A stretch of DNA of 64,000 nucleotides from Nocardioides sp. Root122 (GTDB lineage: Bacteria > Actinomycetota > Actinomycetes > Propionibacteriales > Nocardioidaceae), in the NCBI RefSeq assembly GCF_001425025.1, contig NZ_LMDE01000009.1:63047-127046 (forward strand), given 5' to 3'. Below the pieces are notes generated by a model. The model made no database searches. It was given only the letters and a program-made list of their open reading frames with translations, and was not told where the DNA came from. A program made the translations under genes and the position numbers. Shown here one piece after another: positions 41,918-50,500 of the stretch (the stretch's first letter is position 1; each line of letters opens with the position of its first letter).

Positions 41918-43264
41918 GTGTCCCGACCCCGCCCCTCCGGTGCCCTCGGCGGCACCTCCGTGCCCCGGTCCGCCCTCGCGACCCGGGCCGCCACGCGCCG
42001 CACGATCCTGCGCGGTGCCGCGCTGTCCGGCCTCGCCGTGGGCGGGGCCAGCCTGCTCGCTGCCTGCGGTGGGGACTCCGGAGGGGGCTCGGGGTCCGGC
42101 TCGGGCACGGTGAAGTTCGGCATCAACGAGGCCGAGGGCGTCGGCGCTGCGCACGACCGTCTCGCGGCGATCGCCAAGGCCTACCAGAAGGAGTCGGGCA
42201 CCACGGTCGAGCTCAACGCGGTCGACCACAACACCTTCCAGGAGAGCATCAACACCTACCTCCAGGGCACCCCCGATGACGTGTTCACCTGGTTCGCCGG
42301 CTTCCGGATGTCGCAGTTCGCCGAGAACGGCCTGATCACCGACCTGAGCGACATCTGGCCCATCGACGGCCTCAACGACTCGTTCAAGCAGGCGTCCACC
42401 GCCGCCGACGGCAAGCAGTACTTCGTGCCGATCAGCTACTACCCGTGGGCGGTCTTCTACCGGAAGTCGGTCTTCGAGAAGAACGGCTGGGAGGCGCCGA
42501 CCACCAACGACGACTTCATGGCGCTGATGGACGACATGCAGGGCAAGGGCATCACCCCGTTCGCCTTCGGCGACAAGGACGGGTGGCCCGCCATGGGCAC
42601 CTTCGACATCCTCAACATGCGCCTCAACGGCTTCGACTTCCACATGAGCCTGATGGCCGGCGACGAGGCGTGGGACGGCGACGAGGTCAAGCTGGTCTTC
42701 GACACCTGGCGCAAGCTGCTGCCCTACCACCAGGCCGACCCGCTCGGCCGCACGTGGCAGGAGGCCGCGACGTCGATGGGCAAGGGCGACTGCGGCATGT
42801 ACCTCCTCGGCACCTTCGTCGTCGACGCCCTCGGCGAGAACGGTGAGGACCTCGACTTCTTCACCTTCCCCGAGCTCGACTCCTCCATCGGCTCCGACGC
42901 GCTCGACGCCCCGATCGACGGCTTCTGCGTCGCGGCGGCGGGCAAGAACCAGGAGGGCGGCAAGGCGATGGCGAAGTGGCTCGGGAGCGCCGCTGCGGCC
43001 GACGCCGGCAACAACGCCGCCGACGCGCCGTTCATCGCCGCCAACGAGGGCGCCAGCACCTCGACCTACAGCGACCTGCAGAAGAAGTCCGCCGAGGTCG
43101 TCGGTGCGGCCGCCAACATCGCGCAGTTCATGGACCGCGACACCAACGCCGACTTCGCCAGCACGGTGATGATCCCGTCCATCCAGGAGTTCCTGAAGAA
43201 CCCCGACGACATCGACGGGGTCACGTCCAGCATCCAGGAGCAGGCCGCCTCGATCTTCGGCTGA
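41918..43264 (+). CDS. Sugar ABC transporter substrate-binding lipoprotein
   Basis: 448 aa from GTG at 41918, with GGAGG (41908-41912) 5 nt upstream. N-terminal twin-arginine-like signal (TRRTILRG) and lipobox LLAAC (Cys around 50) indicate a Tat-type lipoprotein anchored outside the membrane, followed by a Gly/Ser linker. The mature part is a family 1 solute-binding protein with aromatic-rich segments (VFTWFAGFRMSQF, PISYYPWAVFYRKSVFEKNGW). Next to GH36 and GH42 it probably binds galactosides or galacto-oligosaccharides. Confidence 0.94.
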   Translation: MSRPRPSGALGGTSVPRSALATRAATRRTILRGAALSGLAVGGASLLAACGGDSGGGSGSGSGTVKFGINEAEGVGAAHDRLAAIAKAYQKESGTTVELNAVDHNTFQESINTYLQGTPDDVFTWFAGFRMSQFAENGLITDLSDIWPIDGLNDSFKQASTAADGKQYFVPISYYPWAVFYRKSVFEKNGWEAPTTNDDFMALMDDMQGKGITPFAFGDKDGWPAMGTFDILNMRLNGFDFHMSLMAGDEAWDGDEVKLVFDTWRKLLPYHQADPLGRTWQEAATSMGKGDCGMYLLGTFVVDALGENGEDLDFFTFPELDSSIGSDALDAPIDGFCVAAAGKNQEGGKAMAKWLGSAAAADAGNNAADAPFIAANEGASTSTYSDLQKKSAEVVGAAANIAQFMDRDTNADFASTVMIPSIQEFLKNPDDIDGVTSSIQEQAASIFG

Positions 43265-43267
43265 GTC

Positions 43268-44203
43268 ATGGCACACATCGACGAGGCGCCGCAGCAGGCC
43301 GCTGCTGCGGCGCCCAAGCAGGGCAGGGAGAAGCGGCTGCCCGCCCGCGACCGCATCACCGTGATCCTCATGGTGACGGTGCCGCTGCTGTTCGTGCTGC
43401 TCCTGGTCTGGGTCCCGGCGCTGGGGTCGGTCGCGTTGTCCTTCGGCAAGTGGAACGGCTTCGGAGACCTCGACACGATCGAGTGGGTCGGCTTCCAGAA
43501 CTACCGGGACATCGCCACGATCTACCCGCCGTTCTGGCCCGCGATCCAGCACAACCTGATCTGGCTGGGGTTCCTGTTCCTGTTCCCGACGGTGCTCGGG
43601 ATCCTGCTCGCGGTGGTGCTCGACCGGGAGATGCGCGGCAGCCGGTTCTACCAGACCGCCTTCTACATGCCCGTCGTGCTGTCCCTGGCCCTCATCGGGT
43701 TCATCTGGCAGCTCTTCTACTCCCGCGACCAGGGCCTGATCAACGACGTGTTCGGCACCCAGGTGGACTGGTACGGCGACCCGGAGATCAACCTCTGGGC
43801 GGTGCTCCTCGCCACCGCGTGGCGCCACACCGGCTACATCATGCTCATCTACCTGGCCGGCCTGAAGGGCGTCGACGCCTCCCTGCGGGAGGCGGCCGCC
43901 GTCGACGGCGCCGGTGAGGTGAGGACGTTCTTCAACGTGATCTTCCCGGTGATGCGACCGATCAACATGGTCGTCGTGGTCATCGTGGTGATCGAGTCGC
44001 TGCGGGCCTTCGACCTGGTCTGGGTCATCAACAAGGGCCGCAACGGCCTCGAGGTGATCGGCGCCCTCGTCGCGCAGAACGTCATCGGCGAGGCGACGCG
44101 CTACGGCTTCGGCTCCGCGCTCGCGGTCATCATGATGCTGATCTCGTCGATCTTCATCACCATCTACCTGCGGACCGTGTTCCGTGAGGAGCGTCGAGGA
44201 TGA
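43268..44203 (+). CDS. Sugar ABC transporter permease (MalF/UgpA-like)
   Basis: 311 aa, 3 bp after the binding-protein stop. Six predicted membrane segments and the EAA loop EAAAVDGAGEVRTFFNVIFP (about 218-237), which docks to the ATPase. Typical first permease of carbohydrate uptake CUT1 systems. No ATP-binding subunit is encoded in the locus; in actinobacteria a shared MsiK-type ATPase often serves such importers. Stop overlaps the second permease start (ATGA). Confidence 0.95.
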   Translation: MAHIDEAPQQAAAAAPKQGREKRLPARDRITVILMVTVPLLFVLLLVWVPALGSVALSFGKWNGFGDLDTIEWVGFQNYRDIATIYPPFWPAIQHNLIWLGFLFLFPTVLGILLAVVLDREMRGSRFYQTAFYMPVVLSLALIGFIWQLFYSRDQGLINDVFGTQVDWYGDPEINLWAVLLATAWRHTGYIMLIYLAGLKGVDASLREAAAVDGAGEVRTFFNVIFPVMRPINMVVVVIVVIESLRAFDLVWVINKGRNGLEVIGALVAQNVIGEATRYGFGSALAVIMMLISSIFITIYLRTVFREERRG

Positions 44204-45132
44204 CCTACGAGACCCCTGTCGCGGCGGCTCCGAGCAGCGCCGTCGCGTCGGCACCCCGGTCGGACGGCGGCGGTGTGGCCCTCGGTCGCCGGCGCGGCAC
44301 CGTCGCCACGGTGATCATGGCGGTGCTCGCGCTGGTCTGGTTGTTCCCCCTGCTCTGGGCGCTGGTCAACTCCTTCCGCGAGTACGACTACACCCAGGCC
44401 AACGGCTACCTCTCGTTCGGCGGCTGGACCTTCAGCAACTACGAGGAGGCGTGGACCCGCGCCAACTTCGGGCTCCACATGAAGAACTCCTTCCTCGTGA
44501 CCGTCCCGGCGGTGCTGCTCACGCTGTGGCTGTCCTCGATGGTCGCCTTCGTGCTGGCACGGTTCAGCTACCGCTTCAACCTCACCCTCCTCGGGGTCTT
44601 CCTGGCGGCCAACCTGCTGCCGCCGCAGGCGCTCCTCATCCCGGTCTTCCGGATGTTCCGCGAGATCCCGCTGCCCTACTTCATGAGCGACTCGGGCTCG
44701 ATGCTCAACAGCTTCTGGGCGCTGATCCTGGTCAACACGGCGTTCCAGATGGGCTTCTGCACGTTCGTGCTGAGCAACTACATGAAGACGCTTCCCTACG
44801 AGATCTACGAGTCTGCACAGCTCGACGGGGCAAGCGTGTGGCGCCAGTACTGGCAGCTGACCATGCCGCTCGTCCGGCCTGCGCTCGCGGCGCTGGCCAC
44901 GCTCGAGGTCACCTGGATCTACAACGAGTTCTTCTGGGCGACCGTGCTCATCCAGCAGGGCGACAAGCTGCCGGTGACCTCCGCGCTCAACAACCTGCGC
45001 GGGCAGTTCTTCACCGACACCAACCTCGTCGCGGCAGGCTCGATCATCGTCGCCCTTCCCGTGCTGGTGGTCTTCTTCGCCCTCCAGAAGCAGTTCGTGG
45101 CCGGCCTGACCCTCGGCTCCACCAAGGGGTGA
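44200..45132 (+). CDS. Sugar ABC transporter permease (MalG/UgpE-like)
   Basis: 310 aa, start overlapping the first permease stop (ATGA). Six membrane segments; EAA loop ESAQLDGASVWRQYWQLTMP (about 207-226). The second CUT1 permease. Forms the membrane channel with the preceding permease for galactoside import. It is the last gene of the rightward transcript and no ATPase gene follows. Confidence 0.95.
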   Translation: MTYETPVAAAPSSAVASAPRSDGGGVALGRRRGTVATVIMAVLALVWLFPLLWALVNSFREYDYTQANGYLSFGGWTFSNYEEAWTRANFGLHMKNSFLVTVPAVLLTLWLSSMVAFVLARFSYRFNLTLLGVFLAANLLPPQALLIPVFRMFREIPLPYFMSDSGSMLNSFWALILVNTAFQMGFCTFVLSNYMKTLPYEIYESAQLDGASVWRQYWQLTMPLVRPALAALATLEVTWIYNEFFWATVLIQQGDKLPVTSALNNLRGQFFTDTNLVAAGSIIVALPVLVVFFALQKQFVAGLTLGSTKG

Positions 45133-45187
45133 GGATGCTCACGTACCGCCCGGTAACAAACGGCGGACGGGGCCCGCGTCGTCCTCC

Positions 45188-45202
45188 TAGCCTGCACGCA
45201 TG
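45188..45202 (+). promoter_or_regulatory. Leaderless-type promoter of the small lipoprotein gene
   Basis: TAGCCT (45188-45193), exactly 6 nt, then ATG (45200); no ribosome binding site precedes the start. Same spacing as at 28807, 30525, 32298, 32945, 35144 and 60624. Confidence 0.5.
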
Positions 45203-45652
45203 CGTGCTCTCGTCGTCCTCCTCGCCCTGCTCGTCCCCGGCCTGTCCGCCTGCTCCGGAGGCGCCGACGCGGAGCCCGGGAGCGGCGACGCGGCCGAGAA
45301 CGTCGCCCAGCAGGAGGACGAGGCGACCGCTGCGTGGCGTGCCGCCGTCGAGGACGAGCTCGGCGCGGACACGTTCGACTTCGACGCGATCCGGGCCCGG
45401 GCCGCGGTCGACTGCCAGCGCACCGACGCCGGGGCGTGGACCGTGCACCTCGCCCTGAGCGGTGACACCGCCACGTCGGCACTGACCCGGATCGGTCTCG
45501 AGCACGCCTGCGCCGACGTGGTGCCCGCCTTCGACAAGGGCGTCGCCTCTGTCGAGCAGGCCGCCGACCCCCTCGACCTGGTGTGCGGCCCGGGCGTCGA
45601 GCTGTCCTCCGAGGACGAGCTCAAGGCCGACCTGGTGTGCGCCAACCGCTGA
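45200..45652 (+). CDS. Small hypothetical lipoprotein
   Basis: 150 aa. Short signal peptide with lipobox GLSAC (Cys18), then an acidic Gly/Ala/Glu linker and a compact domain of about 100 residues containing three further Cys residues (VDCQRT, EHACAD, LVCGPG) and a C-terminal VCAN Cys, which could form disulfides outside the cell. No family recognised. Leaderless promoter pattern. Convergent with the Rieske oxidoreductase gene, 7 bp apart. Confidence 0.75.
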   Translation: MRALVVLLALLVPGLSACSGGADAEPGSGDAAENVAQQEDEATAAWRAAVEDELGADTFDFDAIRARAAVDCQRTDAGAWTVHLALSGDTATSALTRIGLEHACADVVPAFDKGVASVEQAADPLDLVCGPGVELSSEDELKADLVCANR

Positions 45653-45659
45653 CGGTGGC

Positions 45660-47090
45660 CTAGGGCCGGGTCCGTCCCCGCCTGCGGAGCGGCCGGGTCG
45701 CGGGACCCTCGAGCACCTCGCCGTCGGGTGCGAACCGGGAGCCGTGCAAGGGGCAGTCCCACGTCTCCTCGGCGTCGTTCCACTTCAGCAGGCCACCCAG
45801 GTGGGTGCACACGCCGATCACCCCGCAGTCGTACGCCGTGGGCGCGTCGCTCGTGCCCGGCAGCCGCTCGAGGGCTGCCTTCGCCGCGCGGGTGGCGGCT
45901 GCGACACCGACGCCCAGGTTGACCCGTGCCGCCTCGGCGGCCACGGCGGGCCGCGTGCTCCGGCCCGCGAGCACGGTCGCCCACGGCGGGACGTCGCCGA
46001 GGATGTCGGCGGAGATGGTGCGCGCGGCGGCGACGGCGTTGGCCATGCCCCACTTCTCGTAGCCGGTGGCGACGTGGACGTGCCCGTCGCCTCCGGGCAG
46101 GCGGCCGACGAACGGCACGCCGTCGATGCTGCTGTAGTCCTGCGCGGACCACTGGTGGGTCTCCTCGGTGGCCTCGGGGAACCACCTCGCGGTCCAGTCC
46201 CGCAGCTCCTCGACGTGGGCGGCCTCCGAGCGGGTGCGACCGACCACGTGCCCGCTGCCGCCGATGACGAGGTGGCCGCCGGGGGCGTCGCGCACGGAGC
46301 GCGAGTCCGAGCCTGCGGACAGGTACATGCCGTCGAACGAGCCGTCCCACTGGTAGGCCAGGGCGTAGGAGCGCTGGGGCTCGACCCTGGCGAAGTGGAG
46401 CCCGCGGTCGAGGATCGAGGCGCCGGTCGCCAGGACGACGTGGCGCGCCCGCAGCTCGCGTCCGTCCTCGAGGCGCACCACCGGCTCACCGGACTTCGAC
46501 ACCGAGCGCACCCGGAGGCCCTGGGTGATCGTGCCGCCGTGCCGGCGGACCTCGCCGACGAGCGCGCCGAGCACCTCCATCGAGTCGAGCTGGGCCTGGT
46601 CCTCCAGCACCGTCGCGCCGACGTGGGGGAACGGCACGTCGAGCCGGTCCAGCCACCGCACCTCGAGCCCGAGGGACGCGGCGGCACGGTGCTCCTGCTT
46701 GACCTTCGACCGCTCGGAGTCCTGCGCGGCGTACGTCACCGCGCGCCGGCGCTGGTAGGCCACCTCGTGCTCGTCGCAGAAGCCGAGCAACCACTCCATG
46801 CCCTCGCGGTTGGCCTCCACGTAGGCCGCGCCGACCTCGGCGGACTGGTGGCGCAGGATGCGTGAGAGGTGCGTCCCCTGCAGCAGCGAGACCTTGCCGG
46901 TGGTGTTGCCCGTCGTCACCGCGCCCACGGTGCGGGCCTCGACGACGGCCACGTCCCGGCCGGCCCGCGCGAGCAGCAGGGCCGTGGTCAACCCGGTCAG
47001 TCCGGCGCCCACCACGAGGACGTCCGGTGTGCGGTCGGGGAGCGGGTCGTCGGCGACGGGTGCCACGCCGTCGAGCCAGAGCGAGGTCAC
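45660..47090 (-). CDS. FAD-dependent oxidoreductase with C-terminal Rieske domain
   Basis: 476 aa from GTG at 47090, which overlaps the stop of the upstream small ORF (GTGA). N-terminal DAO-type FAD domain (VLVVGAGLTGLTTALLLARAG, about 26-46; GNTTGKVSLLQGTHL) and, in the last 75 residues, a Rieske [2Fe-2S] site: CTHLGG and CPLHGSRF give the C-x-H and C-x-x-H ligands. This fused architecture occurs in bacteria but its substrate is not known; an amine or imino acid donor passing electrons to the cluster is a reasonable guess. No ring-hydroxylase partner is nearby. Confidence 0.88.
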   Translation of the reverse strand: MTSLWLDGVAPVADDPLPDRTPDVLVVGAGLTGLTTALLLARAGRDVAVVEARTVGAVTTGNTTGKVSLLQGTHLSRILRHQSAEVGAAYVEANREGMEWLLGFCDEHEVAYQRRRAVTYAAQDSERSKVKQEHRAAASLGLEVRWLDRLDVPFPHVGATVLEDQAQLDSMEVLGALVGEVRRHGGTITQGLRVRSVSKSGEPVVRLEDGRELRARHVVLATGASILDRGLHFARVEPQRSYALAYQWDGSFDGMYLSAGSDSRSVRDAPGGHLVIGGSGHVVGRTRSEAAHVEELRDWTARWFPEATEETHQWSAQDYSSIDGVPFVGRLPGGDGHVHVATGYEKWGMANAVAAARTISADILGDVPPWATVLAGRSTRPAVAAEAARVNLGVGVAAATRAAKAALERLPGTSDAPTAYDCGVIGVCTHLGGLLKWNDAEETWDCPLHGSRFAPDGEVLEGPATRPLRRRGRTRP

Positions 47091-47230
47091 CTGTCGCCCT
47101 GCTCGTCGTTCTCCTCGACGGGGTTGCCGGCCAGGTCGGTCTCGGGGTCGGGCGCGTTGACCGGATCGGTGTCGAGGTGGGTCTGGGGGTCGGCCTGGGT
47201 GCCGGGGGTGTTCTCGCCGGACGAGCTCAT
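47087..47230 (-). CDS. Small acidic protein of unknown function, coupled to the Rieske oxidoreductase
   Basis: 47 aa from ATG at 47230, with GAGGAGG 5 nt upstream. Very acidic, rich in Asp, Glu, Pro, Thr and Asn (QADPQTHLDTDPVNAPDPET), with no hydrophobic segment and no recognised family. Its TGA overlaps the GTG of the oxidoreductase, so it is probably a genuine coupled gene. A longer in-frame form from 47323 would add about 31 residues but lacks a ribosome binding site. It might be a small partner or simply a leader ORF. Confidence 0.5.
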   Translation of the reverse strand: MSSSGENTPGTQADPQTHLDTDPVNAPDPETDLAGNPVEENDEQGDR

Positions 47231-47490
47231 CGGGTCCTCCTCGGGGTGGGCGTCCTCGTACCCAACCCAGGCAGGGTCCATGAGCGAGCGCATGCCCCAC
47301 ACCCCGCCGGGGTACACGGTCATCGCAGCCGGGGCAGCCGGGGAACGCCCTCCCGTACGCCGTGCGAGGACGTCCCCGGCGGCCGTGGCGCTCGCGAGGG
47401 GCACATGACCCCCTCGCCCCGCCGGGTGTGGTGGGCACGGCCCGGGAGGCGCACCATCGTCACTTGCCCCGCACCGACCGAACGGACGTC

Positions 47491-48147
47491 ATGGAGCTTC
47501 TGCCACAGAGCAGGGAGGCGCTGGACGAGTACGTCACGACGACGGTCGACGACGTCGAGGTGCTGCTGAGGGTCATCGAGGGGTGGGCGATGCGCGCCGT
47601 GCCCGAGTGCGTGGCGCTCAGCGTGACGCTGCTCGAGGAGGACCTGACCTTCACCCTCGTCGACCACGCCGCGACCACGACGCCCGCAGCCGCGGACGCC
47701 GACGCCACCGGGGCCGCGGCCGGCGACCCGCACGCCCTCGACGAGGGCGGGTGGGCGGAGATGGCCCGCGAGCGGGCCTTCGCCGGGATCCTCAGCACCG
47801 TCTCCCTCCCCGTCGTCGAGCAGGGCCGGGCCGTGCTCACCATCGACCTCTACGCCTCCACCCCGCACGCCTTCCACGACCGCATCGACGGCCTCGTGGA
47901 CGCGCTCGGGGGATGGCAGGCCGGCGCGGTGACCAACGCGGACCTCGGCTTCGAGACGCTGCGCCGGGCCGAGGAGGCGCCCGAGCGGCTGCGCGAGCAG
48001 CGTGTGCTCGACGTCGCGATCGGCGTGGCCGCGGCCCGGCTCGGACTCACCACCCGCGATGCCCACGACCTGCTCGTCCTGGCTGCCGAACGCGCCGGCG
48101 TGAGCGCGACACAGGTCGCCTCGGTCGTCCGGACGCTGCTCGCCTGA
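47491..48147 (+). CDS. ANTAR domain protein with GAF-like sensor (3)
   Basis: 218 aa from ATG at 47491, where the start MELLPQSREALDEY matches the 33717 paralogue. The two share the same layout: GAF-like domain (about 10-150) with the ECVALSVTLLEEDLTFT core and a low-complexity Ala/Thr/Asp insertion near 70-85, then an ANTAR bundle (about 165-215; LREQRVLDVAIGVAAARLGL). The upstream DNA also shares a GCGCACCATCG-like stretch with the paralogue. About 260 bp of non-coding DNA separates it from the divergent small ORF at 47230. Confidence 0.85.
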   Translation: MELLPQSREALDEYVTTTVDDVEVLLRVIEGWAMRAVPECVALSVTLLEEDLTFTLVDHAATTTPAAADADATGAAAGDPHALDEGGWAEMARERAFAGILSTVSLPVVEQGRAVLTIDLYASTPHAFHDRIDGLVDALGGWQAGAVTNADLGFETLRRAEEAPERLREQRVLDVAIGVAAARLGLTTRDAHDLLVLAAERAGVSATQVASVVRTLLA

Positions 48148-48203
48148 CGCCGGCGCATGGCGGCCCGCGCGTGGGGTACGTGGCGCGGCATGGAGATCGC
48201 GTC

Positions 48204-49169
48204 GTGACCCGCTTCGGCTACTTCCTCTCGTGCGAGGAGTACGCCCCCGACCAGCTGATCGACCAGGCCCGACGGGCGGAGGAGGCGGGCTTCGACGCGC
48301 TGTGGATCAGTGACCACTTCCACCCGTGGACCGACGCCCAGGGACAGTCGCCGTTCGTCTGGTCGATGATCGGCGCCATCGCGCAGGTGTGCGACCTGCC
48401 CGTGACGACCGCGGTGACCTGCCCGACGGTGCGCACCCACCCGGCCATCGTGGCCCAGGCCGCGGCCACCTCCGCGGTGCTGCTCGGCGAGGGACGCTTC
48501 ACGCTCGGCGTCGGCACCGGCGAGGCGCTCAACGAGCACGTGCTCGGCGACGTCTGGCCGCACGCCGAACGACGCCTGGAGATGCTGGAGGAGGCCGTGG
48601 AGGTGATCCGCCGGCTCTGGGAGGGCGACGTCGTCTCGCACGAGGGCCGCCACTACCGCGTCGACACCGCCCGGATCTACACGCTCCCCGACACCCCGCC
48701 GCCGATCTTCATGAGCGCCTTCGGCCCCAAGGCGCTCGACGTCGCCTGCCGGATCGCCGACGGCTTCATCACCACCCAGCCGGACGCCGACGCCGTGGCC
48801 ACGTTCCGGGAGGCGAAGGGCAAGGACGCACCGACGCAGGCGGGCTTCAAGGTCGCCTGGGGTCCCTCGCGCGACGAGGCCATCGACGCCGCGTACGCGC
48901 TGTGGCCCAACGCCGGCGTGCCCGGCGAGCTGAGCCAGGTGCTGCCGAGCCCGCAGCACTTCGAACAGGCCTCCGACCTCGTGACGCGGGAGGCGTTCGC
49001 CGAGAACGGCGCCTTCGGGCCGGACGTCGCCGAGCACGTCGAGGCCTACGCGCCGTTCGTCGATGCGGGGTTCAGCGACGTGTACGTCGCCAACATGGGG
49101 CCGGACTACGCCGACATGCTCGCCGCCTACGGCTCCGACGTGCTGCCCGAGCTGCGGAGCCGGACCTAG
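48204..49169 (+). CDS. F420-dependent LLM class oxidoreductase (G6PD-related TIGR03557 type)
   Basis: 321 aa from GTG at 48204. Luciferase-like monooxygenase fold; the opening RFGYFLSCEEYAPDQLIDQARRAEEAGFDALWISDHFHPW and TAVTCPTVRTHPAIVAQAAAT identify the subgroup close to F420-dependent glucose-6-phosphate dehydrogenase. Such enzymes transfer hydride between a sugar phosphate or alcohol and coenzyme F420, supporting an F420-making actinobacterium. The stop overlaps the end of the convergent hypothetical gene by 4 bp. The substrate need not be glucose 6-phosphate. Confidence 0.9.
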   Translation: MTRFGYFLSCEEYAPDQLIDQARRAEEAGFDALWISDHFHPWTDAQGQSPFVWSMIGAIAQVCDLPVTTAVTCPTVRTHPAIVAQAAATSAVLLGEGRFTLGVGTGEALNEHVLGDVWPHAERRLEMLEEAVEVIRRLWEGDVVSHEGRHYRVDTARIYTLPDTPPPIFMSAFGPKALDVACRIADGFITTQPDADAVATFREAKGKDAPTQAGFKVAWGPSRDEAIDAAYALWPNAGVPGELSQVLPSPQHFEQASDLVTREAFAENGAFGPDVAEHVEAYAPFVDAGFSDVYVANMGPDYADMLAAYGSDVLPELRSRT

Positions 49170-49642
49170 CCCTCGGCCCCGTCGTCGTACTCCGGGTCGC
49201 CCTCCACGGCGGCGGGTGTGGCCTCGTGGCCCTCACGCCCGTCGCGGGTGCGTCGAAGCTCCTTCATCTCCGCCTCGAAGACGTGGCGCCGGCCGCCCAT
49301 CAGCTCGTCGATGGCGCGCTGGTGCAGCCCCTTGGCCCGGGCGTAGAACCCGTCGTCGAACTCGTCGACCATCTGGAAGGACCACATGCCCGGCAGCGGG
49401 TTGGCGCCGAGGGCGTCGCGGTCGAGCGCGTCGGCGAGGTCGGTGTGCCCGGCGTCGCGCACCAGCTCCGTCGCCTCCTCCAGGGTGCTCTCCGCGCTGC
49501 CCATCAGGCGGTGGAAGGCGTAGAGGTGGCCGCGGGCGTCCTCGATGTGGTCGAGCGCGGCGGAGAGCTTGCCGACGGCCTCGACGGTCTCGTCGCTGAC
49601 GCCGTCGGGACGGGTGTGCTGGGGAGTGGGCTGGTCGTCCAT
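49166..49642 (-). CDS. Conserved hypothetical protein
   Basis: 158 aa. Soluble, highly charged and mostly helical, with DALGANPLPGMWSFQMVDEFDDGFYARAK as the most distinctive segment (about 75-103) and an acidic low-complexity tail (EGDPEYDDGAEG). No signal peptide or membrane segment. I do not recognise a named domain. Overlaps the LLM gene end by 4 bp (convergent) and lies 52 bp after the GAF-ANTAR gene on the same strand, so it may be read from that transcript. Confidence 0.75.
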   Translation of the reverse strand: MDDQPTPQHTRPDGVSDETVEAVGKLSAALDHIEDARGHLYAFHRLMGSAESTLEEATELVRDAGHTDLADALDRDALGANPLPGMWSFQMVDEFDDGFYARAKGLHQRAIDELMGGRRHVFEAEMKELRRTRDGREGHEATPAAVEGDPEYDDGAEG

Positions 49643-49694
49643 CCCCTCACCCTCACAGCCGGCGCGGCACCGCCACCACGCTCGAACGGGCGGG

Positions 49695-50381
49695 CTACGA
49701 GGGCAGTGCGCGGTCGGACACGATCTGGGCCGCGACGTTGCGCAGCTTGAGGTTGTCCTGCGAGGCGATGCGCCGCAGCACGTTGAAGGCGGTGCCCTCG
49801 TCGAGGCCGTAGCGCTCCATCACGATCCCCAGCGCCTGGCCGATCACGGTCCGCGACTCGAGCGCGGTCGCGAGCTGCTCGTCCTGGATCGACCGGGCCA
49901 GGACCACCGCACACATCGCGGCGATGGTCTGGCCGTGGAGGACGTCCTCCTCGCTGAAGGCGTTGGCCTTGGTCGCGTAGACGTTGAGGGCGCCCCACGA
50001 GTCGTGGCGGCGGGTGAAGAGGCGAAAGCTCAGGCTGGACCGGATGCCCAGCTCGGCGACCATCGCACGTCCCCACTCGGGCCACCGGGAGTCTGTGGCG
50101 AGGTCGTGGACGAGGACGGTCGGGTGGTTGCGGATCGCGTCGCGGCACGGGCCCTGGCCGAGGTCGTACTGCGACTCGTCGAGCTCGCGCAGCTTCTCGT
50201 TCGTGGCCGCCGGGGTGTGGACGCGGCCGTGCTCGACGAGGGAGACGCCGACGTAGTCGCAGCCTTCGAAGAACTCGGGCGTGATCGCGACGATCGTCTC
50301 GAGGGTGTGGGGAGGGTCCTCCTGTGCGTCCAGCTCGCGCACGGCATCGGCCAGCTGGCGCTCGAAGATCTCGCGGCTCAT
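49695..50381 (-). CDS. GAF-ANTAR domain protein (4)
   Basis: 228 aa from ATG at 50381, with GAGAGG about 8 nt upstream; the longer open frame is not conserved. N-terminal GAF domain (about 25-165; YDLGQGPCRDAIRNH signature, WPEWGRAMVAELGIRSSLSFRLF) and C-terminal ANTAR (about 172-225; LESRTVIGQALGIVMERYGLDEGTAFNVLRRI). Closest in layout to the 15497 and 56778 proteins. Presumed ligand-controlled RNA-binding antiterminator. No kinase adjacent. Confidence 0.92.
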   Translation of the reverse strand: MSREIFERQLADAVRELDAQEDPPHTLETIVAITPEFFEGCDYVGVSLVEHGRVHTPAATNEKLRELDESQYDLGQGPCRDAIRNHPTVLVHDLATDSRWPEWGRAMVAELGIRSSLSFRLFTRRHDSWGALNVYATKANAFSEEDVLHGQTIAAMCAVVLARSIQDEQLATALESRTVIGQALGIVMERYGLDEGTAFNVLRRIASQDNLKLRNVAAQIVSDRALPS

Positions 50382-50500
50382 CGCCTGGGCCTCTCTCGGA
50401 CACGAAGGGCCGGCGCTGGGGCATCTGGCAGTGCGTACCGCATGGGGTGGATTCCCCGTTGTCGTCCACGGTCCCACCGGGGGGCTCTCAAGGCAAGGCG

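Noticed and set aside
43268-45132. Loss of the ABC ATPase gene as a deletion in the galactoside importer
   Set aside because: Actinobacterial CUT1 importers commonly lack a dedicated ATPase and use MsiK, so absence is the normal state.
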